A stretch of DNA of 64,000 bases from Paramarasmius palmivorus (Eukaryota; Basidiomycota; Agaricomycetes; Agaricales; Marasmiaceae). Numbering within the stretch: the stretch's first letter is position 1; each line of letters begins with the position of its first letter. The notes under the pieces were generated by a model, which saw only the letters and a list, made by a program, of their open reading frames with translations, made no database searches and was not told the origin of the DNA. Shown here piece by piece: positions 53,800-64,000 of this stretch. Location: the NCBI GenBank assembly GCA_037176845.1, contig JAYKXP010000039.1:391880-455879 (forward strand). The letters are read 5' to 3'. The position numbers and the translations under genes are program-made.

Positions 53800-55228
53800 A
53801 TGGTCCCAACTCCTTACTATCTTCCAGAAGACTTCGACTTTGAATCCCTCATGGCGCGTGCATTTGCAAACCAAAGGGACGATTCACCTTCCAGTCCACA
53901 TGATTCTCCAGCTACCGAAGTAACACCGATCAGCTCGGCGGTCAAGAGTGTTGGGAACGGTGTTGATGGCAGCATGTCAGGTTCTGGGTCAAGTGGCTCA
54001 GGTTCTATGTCACGTTCAAAAGCCCAAAGCAAGAGGTGTCGAGCGTTGAAAAGAGCTGCAGCCAAGGCACTAGTCACACCAGAATCATATGCCCCACAAC
54101 CTCCAAAGAAGCCCCGGCTTGTGCACACCGTCGCGGTTGATGTTTCTATGGATCAGTTACGCGCGTCTGACAATGGGTTCACCGGATATCACACCAAATA
54201 CGGCAAGCTCGAGTATACCCTTGAAGACATGACTGGAGAAGACTCCAAATTTTGTTTCACGAAGTTGGAATGGGATGGACGGTGAGATTCCCTCTTAGTA
54301 ATCTCTCAATTTACTCATGCCGTCTCTCAGCTCTGACATGGTCTTGGTGACCAATGATGGATATCAAATCACTCATTGCATAGGCTTTCCTGACGAAAAG
54401 ACTTGGCCAGAGTGTGCACAGCGGGCGGGAGATAGGCTTGATGCCGCCGCTCCTCGCCTCTCTGGAAGGCTGATGGACAATCATCGCGGTGGTTTTGATG
54501 CGCTTTCTGCAGGTGTTTCATGTGACATGGGAATGAAGGTGAGTGACCACATTAATTCCCTACGTAGTCACCTGTTTTGACCTCGTTCATAGGAACCCAA
54601 GGTCGTAGGACAAGCCAACACACATAACCAGCAAATTGTAAACAACCTACTCAGTGATCCTGACGTCATTCGACTGGCTGGGTTACAGTCAGCCGCGTTT
54701 TGTCACTGTCAGCCAACGCTCTACTCCCAATATGCTGCCAATCGTCTTGATCTCAAAGGAAAGCATTCTCAGCTTTACTGGAATTTCCCGAATAGCATTT
54801 TCGCTCATGTCACTTTCAACTTTGGCCCTCGGACGGTATGTGTTGAACATACTGACTTTGGCAACCGCCCAGATGGCTTCTGTGGCGTAACGGCGCTTTC
54901 CCCTACACAAGGTGGATACGACTACAAGAAAGGAGGGCATATGATTCTATGGGATCTTCGGGTGGTTATTGAGTTTCCGCCCGGGGCTACAATCTTATTG
55001 CTTTCAGCCGTGCTTCGACATTCAAATGTAGCGATTGCTCACAATGAACGTCGATTTTCGTTCACGCAATACACAAGTGGCGGCCTCTTTCGCTGGGTGG
55101 AGCGTGGTTTTAGGATGGAAAAGGATTTTTGGGCATCGCTGAGCACAGATGAGGTCAAGAAGGAGAAAGAGCAGGATAAAGTACGATGGAAGAGCGCATT
55201 TGCCAACTTCGCGAGGTTCGTCAAGTAG
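53800..55228 (+). CDS. TET/JBP-family 2-oxoglutarate/Fe(II) dioxygenase linked to KDZ transposon
   Basis: Three exons from the ATG at 53800 give about 430 residues. The N-terminus is Ser/Gly-rich with a basic patch (SKRCRALKRAAAKA). Exon 2 contains SSDMVLVTNDGYQITHCIGF, and exon 3 is the catalytic core: VTFNFGPRTVCVEHTDFGNR supplies the H-x-D iron ligands, followed by GGHMILWDLRVVIEFPPG. Then LRHSNVAI gives the distal histidine and RRFSFTQYTSGG the 2-oxoglutarate-binding arginine, before LFRWVERGFR and a charged end at 55228. TET/JBP enzymes oxidise 5-methylcytosine or thymine in DNA. Mushroom genomes carry expanded families linked to KDZ transposases (Iyer and colleagues described this). All visible catalytic residues are present, so activity is plausible. 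Nuclear location is inferred. Confidence 0.88.
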
Positions 55229-55977
55229 ATATATTTACTAGCTATTGTGTCCTTTGCAATATTCTGAATGTATACCATCTCTGCCTCAATATTGAGCTTG
55301 CTCTGCTACTTGTATGCGACTTTGCTGAGTGATGAGTGAGATAACGGTTTTCATTGTCAATCTCAAAGTCGAGCATACCATAAATAACACCCTTTTAATA
55401 CCTTCGATCAGCGTGGAAATTAGCTAGAATAGTTACCATTACAGTCTATTGTGCAATATGTGCGAATCTTACGGTATAGAGGTAGGGAACATACGAGGAC
55501 TGCAAAATAGCTGCTCAATCATGCCCATCAATATCATACATTAAGCATGCTTCGTGCTTTCAGAGTTCATTCCCAGTCCCAATTGAACGATGAAGTCCTG
55601 GGACAAGATATTGGAGATTCAGCATCTCAAACATTTCTAGAGCTCATATTGCGTCCTATTTCTGCCTCTCGAGTAATGAGCCTGCGTACAGAGACGAACA
55701 AATTTATTTCCGTGGTGAGATTTAACTAGACGCCCATGGAGAGTTTTAACCCAAATCATTCACTTGAGCTCTGGCATTGAACTGCTTGCACATACATGAC
55801 TTCAGCTAGATTTAGCATGTTCTAGCTCTCATCCGGTACCATTATGAGAAAATGAGGCGGCCGGTACGTGCCAGAAACAATGGTGATGTCCTGTGGAGAG
55901 TTTCAACATGCTGGGGAGTTTTAACTGTTTCTGCCTTTTTCGTAAATAAATCCGACAGCGCTTTTGACCTCCTTCAA
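55229..55977. other. Spacer downstream of the TET/JBP gene
   Basis: AT-rich, with only short frames. An upstream extension of the 55978 frame is open on the plus strand to 55852 but lacks convincing motifs. Confidence 0.4.
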
Positions 55978-56613
55978 ATGCCTTTTGGTCTGTTCCACGA
56001 GGAAACTGCTTCTCAACAACGCCAATTTCTTGCTCCACCAACACGCACACTCTCAGTTACTCCTCCTCCTCTGATACCTAGATTCTTTGAGTTACCTTCC
56101 TTGTCCACTTCGTCCGACTCCGATGATGCATCACTACCTTCAACACCATGCCCATTGGTGATAAAACGAAAATGCGGGAAAAAAATTCGACCTATTCCAC
56201 AGGGCAATCCCCATACATTCACTTCACGCTTGTACAACAACTGTGACACCTCTATCGCACAAAATACCGCCGAAAAGAACATTCTTGTCTCCGACACAAC
56301 TGGTAAAATACAGGGGCATGGAGTGGACGTTCAACAAGGCTTGGGAAAGGCATGCCGAGTGGAGTATATGAGGGAGTACTATCGAAAGAACCAGATGCGA
56401 CTTCGTGAAAGATCTCGTCAATATAAAGAAAGGTATTGTTTCGAAGGATATGTATTAGGATTGACTATTCCAATTCACTCTGTTTACAGACAGAATGCCC
56501 GCATCAACATGTTGCCTGCAGATGAACAGGACAAGGCACGAGCACTCTTGCGAGCTCGGAACAATCAATACAAGGCAACATATCGTCAAAAAAATCAGAA
56601 CACCTGGCATTGA
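55978..56613 (+). CDS. KDZ-linked hypothetical protein with basic helical C-terminus
   Basis: The ATG at 55978 gives a Pro/Ser-rich N-terminus (PFGLFHEETASQQRQFLAPP, then ELPSLSTSSDSDDASLPS), a basic patch IKRKCGKKIR, and a helical arm YMREYYRKNQMRLRERSRQY. An intron with GTATTG donor and ACAG acceptor joins QNARINMLPADEQDKARALL, again highly helical and basic, to the stop at 56613. The arm could bind nucleic acid, but no known domain is recognised. It is on the same strand as the KDZ transposase and TET/JBP genes. Confidence 0.5.
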   Translation: MPFGLFHEETASQQRQFLAPPTRTLSVTPPPLIPRFFELPSLSTSSDSDDASLPSTPCPLVIKRKCGKKIRPIPQGNPHTFTSRLYNNCDTSIAQNTAEKNILVSDTTGKIQGHGVDVQQGLGKACRVEYMREYYRKNQMRLRERSRQYKERYCFEGYVLGLTIPIHSVYRQNARINMLPADEQDKARALLRARNNQYKATYRQKNQNTWH

Positions 56614-56900
56614 TGGAGTCTTTGCGTCGCCAGAGAAAGGTAAGTCCATGTTCGCGTCTATCTCCTTCCCGTCAGGGCCCTGACTTTTGTGTGCAAATTG
56701 ATAGAAAGAACAATTGGAAAATTGAAGGGGATGATTGATTGCAGAAATATTACTTGTTGTTCTTGGTGGCTGTCGTTTATCTATACTGTTTTTAGAAATG
56801 CCAGATGCGGCAACTAAGTAGTTAGCTGGGTTAGGGTTACCCCAACTAAAACCGTGAATTGAATTTCCTTCCAGCCCTTTCTACCTCTACCCCCACCACT

Positions 56901-57800
56901 ATGGCAAACTCTGACCCACTACGCTATTATTTCGTCTGGCCTCGCATTCAGGGAGTCCCTCCCTTTCAATACAAAGCCAGCGCACCCTCTCATCAAGCTG
57001 GAATTTATGTCACCCCGTAAGTTATTCTCAACATTGACGGTGGTTATTAGGTGGCTGATGATTTCCTTTCCCTCTTTAAACAGAGTTTGGTTCCCCGGAG
57101 GTGGCTCGAAGGCTTTGCCATTCAACATACAAGCGCCGATGTCAATCATTGGTCGTATCGAAAATTTGATTCAGCCACTCATCAACGAGTACCATCAGCT
57201 GTCACCGTCAAGTCTTGTTGGTGAGCTGGAGGCGCACCCTAATTTTCAGGAGGCTTGCAGCATCATGGACGCATACGCCGGTGAATTCTATGTTCTCATA
57301 GTGGCCAAAAATGTCGGGATTTTCTGTAACAAGTGAGTACGCCACATTTTCTCCATACTGGCATTTACTCACTGTCTACCAGGGAAGATGCCATTCACCA
57401 CTATCAGGCCAGGCTTGAGTGTCGTCGCATTTCTGTTCACTCGCAGTTCCGAGGTGCTGTTTTTGCCATGATTCAAAAGGGTGGAGACCCGCTCGTCGAC
57501 TTTGTAGGCAATAAATTCCCCCCTGGTGATCAACCGCCGCCCCGGTGCACTCCTGCACCACCAATTCCACCCCGTGCATTGCCTTCTGAGCTTGCCACTA
57601 GTGCAGCAGCTGTATCATCACCGGGGCATGTCTCCAACAGGCTGCTCAACATCGCATCTACTTCGGGCAGCAGCACGCCTCCGTCTACACCTTCACGTTG
57701 TGAGGCTTATAAAACGCTTGTGAACGAGCGAAATAATATGCCAAGTTGTGCGTCGCGGGGTTTCGACGTTTGTCAAAGGATCGTACCATCGACACAATAA
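56901..57800 (+). CDS. KDZ-linked protein with possible RNase H1 N-terminal (viroplasmin-like) fold
   Basis: Three exons from the ATG at 56901 encode SDPLRYYFVWPRIQGVPPFQ, then after an intron VWFPGGGSKALPFNIQAPMS and SIMDAYAGEFYVLIVAKNVG. A second intron joins IFCNKEDAIHHYQARLECRR, HSQFRGAVFAMIQKGG, and a Pro/Ser-rich C-terminus. The pattern of an aromatic strand, a VGIF turn, an acidic helix and a later QFRGAVFAMI helix resembles the RNase H1 N-terminal fold that binds RNA-DNA hybrids and is frequent in mushroom proteins. The resemblance is weak by eye. It closes the run of plus-strand genes beginning with the KDZ transposase. Confidence 0.5.
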
Positions 57801-59489
57801 ATAACTTAGCCATAGTTGACCGTCTACAACTCACTAGGACACAAGGGAGTGTTACGACGCCGATGAATTAAAACACTGTATATTGGATAATATAAGTCTC
57901 GCGATATGATCATGGGACAACGCGAGCCAACCCTATAAACCTATCTATAACTATTCCTATACGTTCTATGGACGGCAACCAAATAACCTATCGAACCACA
58001 CAAGGGTGTTAGGAACCTATTGTTCTATGAAGGCTATGGTTACACTAGCGAACTAGCCGACAACCAAAGGCACTGATTACCATAGGTCGAACTAGCACGG
58101 ACAATCAGGCCACCTATAAGCTCGTGGGGTCCACACTAAGCTTTAACGAACTGGTGGGGCTCACACCAAGTGAAAAGAGGGATTGTGGGGCTTCCACACT
58201 GTTCAGAAGGAAAACATTCAATCCTATGAAGAGACTAGACGCGCTTGCTCTGTCCTCTTTGGGTTATCTCAATAGTTCTAATTTCACGACTTAGTGCATA
58301 TAGAGAAGGGCTTTACAAGGTTTTATTTTCTAAGTTATTGTTCTAAGCACACGTCGTCTCTTGGTTCACGATATAGAAGTCAAAAACTTTGCTTTGAGCT
58401 CTCGGGCTACGTATAATACGGGGTCAGTGCTTCTTGCCAGCTTCCTAGGGAAACCCTGCTGCTTATTACCCTGCGAAACGTACAGATTTTACATATAAGT
58501 GAACGTGGACCGTATAAAGTAATAGTAACTATGCAGAAATGAGAAACGAGGACGATGGATTTGCCATATGACGTAAGTATCTTACCCGAAAAGAAGGTTT
58601 GGATTATATATTGGTCGGAATTCGACATTATTTTGCAGGACTGCGAGTCATATTACTTTTTGGTTATAGGAAGTGGCGCACGGCGGCGCTGTTCCGCATG
58701 GAGCGTTTCGGCTATTAACATAATAAAATAAAAACTTATTTGAGTGCTAGGACATAGTTATTCCGCTCGGGAACTTTCTAGGAGTCCGATCTCTACGAAA
58801 CGTTCGGATTCGAATCCGAGGAAGGTCGGCTCTCGCCCTTGTAGTTCGATATTATTATTTTCTATGATCTAAGGATACAGTCCGGGCACAGAAGAATCTG
58901 TTCTGTCTCTTGGTATAGGACTGTATGTCTTCACTAGTGTCTGTACTAGCAGTATGATCCCAAACTCGAAGCTCGAGGGATATTCCGATCGATATGGAAG
59001 AGCTGTTAAGCCTCCTATGGTCTCGTATCGATGGCCGGTTACTACGGACATTTTCTAATCCTTGGTAATCTGCTCTCGGAGGTGACACGCACTCCAGCTT
59101 CTACGTATTTGGTATTATAGCTCTGATTTCGTCCCCTAGGTCCTTCTACGCGTGGTGGAGTTGGTCCTCGTTCACTATCCCATCTCATATGTCTCCTTAG
59201 GCAAGTATAAGTATAGCCTTGAATACCTATGGAAGTTACCACGTACAGTAGCATGTCCTGTAAGGTTCCCAGCATGTGGTAAATTGAGATCTAGATAACG
59301 GTCTACAGGTTTCGACGCGTAATCCTAGCGCAATCATATAGGGCTAACGAGACATCAACGTCTATGCCGTGCGCAGCTAGTATTCAATACGCAGTGCATG
59401 CCTATCTTATTCTTCGTCATATGCGCACTACTAGGTTCCTGTAGTGCACCAAGTCCATTATAGTACTTAGTACGCTGGTACTGTGCGGA
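57801..59489. other. Gene-poor AT-rich region, possibly decayed repeat
   Basis: No convincing gene. On the minus strand two neighbouring frames (58855-59088 and 59042-59275) overlap and could be remnants of one longer reading frame, but no domain is recognised. A perfect 16-bp palindrome, TCGGATTCGAATCCGA, lies at 58804-58819. Confidence 0.35.
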
Positions 59490-62400
59490 TTGAACACAAC
59501 AATTAGTGTCAAAAATGACTGTTTTTCAAGCGATTTTCGTTCTGGTTACCCTCACCCATTCTCCCCCAAACCAAAAAATTCTAAGGGGGGACCGTCATCG
59601 GTCTGGAATAGGTTCATATTGAACTTTCTTGCTGTGTGTATTTCGGAAAGATGCGGCGGTCAGTTTACTTGTCCGACGTTTGTACGATCAGTTGATGCCT
59701 GGGGTTATCAACCCTCCTTGAGCGTCAATCATCTTCCATTATTGCTTCATGACCCAAATAGGACTTCGATGAGCTTCCTCGCGCCAAAGCTAGTAATCCT
59801 CCGTCAAATTTCGAAGTCAAGGACATTTTTTCCTAGGAAGATCGCAGGTATAGTATTCCTCGGGTTCCTCGAACTTCTGCGGTGGACTGCCGGTTTCCTG
59901 ACTCAGCTTCCGTGATGTTGATCGAATCGGAAAGCAGGATTCTTTCTGAATGTGATATATAGCATTTCACAAAGTTTGAACCAAGTCCAACATCCTTTCT
60001 TTCCTTTTCCCCCATATCATCGTCGTCGCTAGTCGCTGCTAGGTCGCGTTCCTTGGTTCTTTTCTTTAGTTTTTCTTTTAATTTTTTTGTGTCGTTTTTT
60101 TTTTCCTCCCCAAAGGGGGGGGTGAATTTGCCTCTTCGTTTCGCAACCTTTCGCCCTGCCTCTCACCTCTCTCCGCAAAACTCGCAAGTCGAAGTCCAAA
60201 CGCGAAGAGAAGCCCCTCAAGCTTCTTGCAGAAGCGGTTACGAGAAACAGCTCGCGGTCGTGTACGGATTATCTATCTTCTGCTTGCGCGAAAAGTCTCG
60301 TCCAAAGCGTTTCTTGGTCTATTATGATTCCGTGTTGACAATGACGCTGCCGTTGGTCTTCCAGCAATACGGTGGATCAAGCTCCTCAAACGGGAGGAAA
60401 GGGGAACAATATTGGGTACGCTTTTACTTCTTTTCTTGTTGCTTCAATATGACTGTCCTTCTTTATGTTTTAGCTGCGGAGTTCTACAAAATCTGCACGA
60501 TGAAGCCGGGGCTTCGACTTCCCCAGTCCTACTTCAGCGTCTTATACAAAGTCTGTCGTTCTTACAACATGGCAATAGGACGCAAAAAGCTGGTCCGAGG
60601 AAGGATTTACTTCCTGGCTCCTGGTACGGACGACACTGAGGCACTCGTGAAACGCTTCGAGTAAGTCAATCATATGAATTTGTTTTCTAAAGTTTTATTT
60701 CTAATCGAATGATATTCTTGTCCTTGGGACGTACGATTTTCACCACCATTGCCCCACCAGTTCTTTCCCCTGAGTGTACTCCTCACCCGTAGCATCTTCG
60801 TCAAAAGGGTCCAACGCAAGGCGGTCAGTTCGACTCTCGAACTCGCGACTCCGCGTCTGAAACCATCTTAAGCGTTCCAAGATTCAAGTTCGCGCGGACT
60901 CGTCGAGTGAGAGGCGAGGAGAGCGAAGTGGTTGGCGACGAGGTATCCTTGCTTCATTATCGGCGGAGGGAGGTCCTTCGAGGACGTCTACACGACCAGT
61001 GGGGCTTCCAAGAAGATTCCTCGCGCCGGGTAGTGTTTTTGTGTCACTTTTTTTTTTTTTTTTCTTTGACCAATATTCTTTCTCGCGGTCCTTCCCAGCT
61101 ACTGTCACTGTTCGTCACAAACGGCGGCTGGGCTTCCAAACCTAAAGCAAGGCCGCGTAGTGCCCCTAAACCAAGGGAAGGAGAAAGCCACCGAACGCGA
61201 GAAGGTCTCGCTGCAGAAGTCGGGGCCCTGTAAGTTCATCTGATCATTTCCTTTCATATTACATATTTTCAAGTTCCTAGCGATTGACACTACTATTGCT
61301 GGGTGCTAAAAGAGGTGATTGGAGGTGACGAGTGTACGTTATTCCCTCTTTGTCTTATTCGCTAGGGTTTTTCTAAATCATTTTCTAGATCTTCCGTTAA
61401 GTGCGAGCGGTCGTCTCTTACCAACCCCTGTGCCGCCTCATATCGACTGAGGGACGACGGCTTGTAACGAGGAACTATCACCGTGGTGGACACGTATACT
61501 TCAAGGGAAGTGCAGCTCTCGATACGACACGTAGTCGGGAATGGCTCGACTATCGCGCCTGAGCCCAATTTTAACACGCAGGGCTGCGATAGGTTGCATT
61601 CAAAAAGGGTCTTGTTGCTCTCCCCGCCCGATGGGCACGCCGGATGTACTGGGTGCAAGAAGCACCAATCCACAAAATGCTCTTTCACTCCGTCCTCGAG
61701 GAGGACTTGGTGCTCGTGTCGAGCAATTGACTTAGGGCTTACAGGGTCACAATGGGAACTTTTCATATGATTTTTTCTTTTGCTTTATTCATAACCCATA
61801 TGACTTTTCTAGGATTGGTCTTCCAGTCGATGCATCTTGGGTACTCTGGGTTCTCTCCAGAGTGCTTGGATATCGAGTTCAGGCTCGCCACAAGCACTGG
61901 CCTTAATCGAGTTCTCGAGGTCAACGCTGATCCTCCCAAGATCTACGCGCGATCTCGAGTCATATGCGCCCTGCTGAGGATCTTCATCTGCATTCGAGGG
62001 CTTTTACCCAGAACGAGTTTTTGCTATCCTGCTCACCGCCCTTTCTCAAATCATCATTCTTCTTTCGACATTACTGCCGCCGGGATTTAGGGGTTGATGG
62101 CAAAGGGACATTTTCCGTCATCGACAAGGCCTCGAGGGCGATTCTCGCGCGGCAAGTTTTTCATTTGTTCTCTTTCCTTCACGTTTCTAACTTCTTTTTC
62201 TAGCCTATAACAGGTGGTTTCTCTCGCAGAGTGGCCTCCGCTGTCAACTTGGCCAAGTGGGGAAGCAGAGTAGGTCGAGTTTACGTACAAGGTAAGTCTC
62301 TTTTTTTCTATGAATTATATGATGAGTATAATGTAGCTCGCGGTATGTTATATATAGGACAAACGCCGCACCCGCAGACACTCCAGGATCGCCAATGGAC

Positions 62401-63131
62401 AAAGATTCCGAGGCGAGAGGGGGTCATCACTCTCCTTCAAGTCGTAAGTTCATCTTAATGTATTATATGAGGTTCTACTTTCTCTTTGTTTATTCTAGTC
62501 GGGTTCCGCAGTCAAGACCCCTTCTCTCGCTCTCTTTGGAGTCCCCCCCTTCTACTAGACCAACAAGGACTCTACAGTCGAAGAGAAGTGGCGGGTCTAA
62601 GCGTCCTACTGGTCGTTGCGATTGGAAGGAGGTGGCAGCTCCCTGGGAGATGTATCAAGGACCAGTCTCCTGCGAGCAGGTGCCTCGTCAGACTCGGACT
62701 CGGAGTAGCGGCTTCTTGGCTTCAGGTTTTTTATTTCCGGCCTGATGTTTGTCCGCGCGCGGCCCTCGTGGGGCAAAAAATACTGTATATATATCACTCG
62801 GCTCCCTAGTACCCAATCCAAGTACTAGGGTCGAGCCAAATTTTTTTGTCGTGTCCTCTCTGACACAAATAAATAATTACTTCTTGGTATTCCCTAGTGT
62901 GATAAGTGAGAGCCCGAGTGAACTTAAACAATTTCCGATTTGAGATCTATAGACCGGGGACTTGATTTTGAGCGATATGTTAGATTGGTTTCGCTCGGGA
63001 ATCCATCTAGCTCATATGAGTGCTCATCTGATCTTAAAAGTTGCTTTGCGCTCGTATCATATTTTTCTTATATGCGACCCTAGGCTCAGTTGGGAACGAC
63101 TTCAAAAAGTAGTGTGAGAAAGGGTATATCC
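59490..63131. other. Unresolved region with split frames and splice-like signals
   Basis: Several plus-strand frames of 70-200 codons (60053-60664, 60907-61233, 61483-61770, 62395-62745) are separated by possible GT-AG introns and long pyrimidine tracts. No frame shows a domain I recognise, and stops interrupt every joined reading I tried. It may be a decayed mobile element or a rapidly evolving gene; I make no call. Confidence 0.3.
62800..62837. repeat. Inverted repeat, 8-bp perfect inner stem
   Basis: CCTAGTAC (62805-62812) pairs with GTACTAGG (62822-62829) across a 9-nt loop, and outer GGCTC/GAGCC add five more pairs with a small asymmetric gap. It could mark an element end; no partner was found. 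Confidence 0.7.
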
Positions 63132-63220
63132 GCCTCTGTGGGAGTCGAACCAGATCCTCACTGAAAAAGAAAGGCCTTCGGCGAAGTTTCGTGGTGCTTT
63201 AACCTTAAGCTTACAGAGGC
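63132..63220 (-). other. tRNA-like sequence (pseudogene or tRNA-derived repeat)
   Basis: Read on the minus strand, 89 nt begin GCCTCTG and end CAGAGGC, a perfect 7-bp acceptor stem. AGCTTAAGGTTAAAGC follows TA and can form a 4-bp D stem. GGTTCGACTCC matches the internal B box and T loop, but the T stem pairs poorly and no 5-bp anticodon stem with a clear anticodon is found. I therefore do not call a functional tRNA. Confidence 0.3.
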
Positions 63221-64000
63221 TGTCACAACTGTTGCATATTTATATTGCCGTAGTTATCCCTTATACCCTGTTCACTTCTGCGTTGTGCTATCTATCCTAG
63301 TGTCTTACTATAGTTCTTTTCATCTGGCCTAGCTGTTGTGTAGTTTATGCACTTAGTACCTCATATGGATTGTCTATGTGCTTTGACTCTGCTCGGGAGT
63401 TTTTTTCTTTTCTTGTCGGTCATATTCCGCTCGGATGGATCTGATGTGTTCTAGGTTGACATATACGGATTTTTCGGGTTACCACCTCAAGATCTCTCCC
63501 CCAAACCAAGAAATGTCAAGTCCCCTTGACAGTGCCTCGGGGAAAAGTTTCAGCCGCTCTACACCCAGGTGGCGATCTCTGCACCATCCGGAAATATTGC
63601 TCGCCCTTCATTGCACATCGGACCATACTCTCTGGTCAGTAAGATTTTTTCTTGCCCAGCGCTGTGAACCTTGTCCTAGGACCTATATAAACCGTCGGAA
63701 CACCTAAGACCCGTCCAACCAATTGATCCTGTCTTTTCTGCTTCGCACTAGTATCCTCGTTCACTCATTCTGCTCATATGTTCTGCCAAAAACGTATCGT
63801 CCCTGCCCCGGTGCTTGGAAAAGATCGCTCGGACAGTGGTTAACAAAGCTCGCGGAGCATATTCAAGAGGGCGAGGCTATCGTCAAGCTGGCCACCTCAA
63901 ACAGCGCGACGCTAGCGCAATGAACTCCTCAAGTCTTCGTGCGTATCTGTGTCTTTATATTGTTCCTCGAACCCAGACTATGACCTCTTTTAAAGAAGGC
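63221..64000. other. Right edge, no gene recognised
   Basis: Two plus-strand frames (63435-63707 and 63723-63923) have no motif. A segment near 63500 shares a CTCCCCCAAACCAA word with 59561, hinting at related repeat sequence on both sides of the preceding region. Confidence 0.3.

Noticed and set aside
58804..58819. T-arm of a tRNA gene (GATTCGAATC)
   Set aside because: It is a perfect palindrome with a 6-base rather than 7-base loop, and no acceptor or anticodon stem surrounds it.
1..64000. CRISPR arrays, rRNA genes and bacterial operons
   Set aside because: No regularly spaced repeat array or rRNA-like sequence was seen, and introns mark the genes as fungal.

Overview
The window looks like nuclear DNA of a basidiomycete fungus, most likely an Agaricomycete. 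Introns are about 50 nt with GTRNGT donors. The gene set includes a cytochrome P450 with eight introns, a heme-thiolate peroxidase, a fungal-type kinase-like protein, a small beta-trefoil protein, CHGxHFY-type JmjC proteins, double-cluster MYND fingers, and a KDZ transposase next to a TET/JBP dioxygenase. No bacterial or organellar genes were seen.

The left 8.2 kb is ordinary host sequence: the start of a chloroperoxidase/peroxygenase (1-246, -), a complete P450 (722-2659, -), a long protein ending in a kinase-like lobe (3778-6776, -) and a beta-trefoil protein (7584-8191, -).

The centre is a nest of two Helitrons in the same orientation (minus strand). The outer, AT-richer element runs from 10158 to 48567. 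Its RepHel gene is cut in two: the C-terminal 246 codons lie at 10270-11008, and the Rep and helicase domains at 39588-46168. The cut is a second, GC-richer Helitron of 28,579 bp (11009-39587). The inner element has a textbook 3' end on the minus strand (6-bp hairpin, 9 nt, CTAG, host T). Its 5' end begins TTACGAGTTCGGA, and this word recurs inverted just inside the 3' hairpin. Deleting 11009-39587 rejoins the outer gene in frame, with no target duplication. The same terminal design marks the outer element, including a 35-nt 5' end of identical length at 48533-48567.

The inner element is a very large gene carrier. Besides its own intact RepHel (stop at 16158) it holds about a dozen genes: an F-box-like gene near each end, three two-cluster MYND-finger genes, a RanBP2-like finger protein, a multi-exon JmjC-like dioxygenase with a duplicated exon, a nucleotidyltransferase-fold protein and several unrecognised proteins. 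Many resemble families that are multi-copy in mushroom genomes. I infer that such elements help spread them.

At 49.2-57.8 kb, all on the plus strand, lies a KDZ locus: transposase, coiled-coil protein, TET/JBP 2-oxoglutarate dioxygenase with all visible catalytic residues, and two further small genes, one with a region resembling the RNase H1 N-terminal (viroplasmin-like) fold. Coupling of KDZ transposons to TET/JBP genes is known in mushrooms; the two last genes are less familiar. From 57.8 kb to the end I see no convincing gene, only inverted repeats, a tRNA-like sequence and short split reading frames suggesting decayed repeats.
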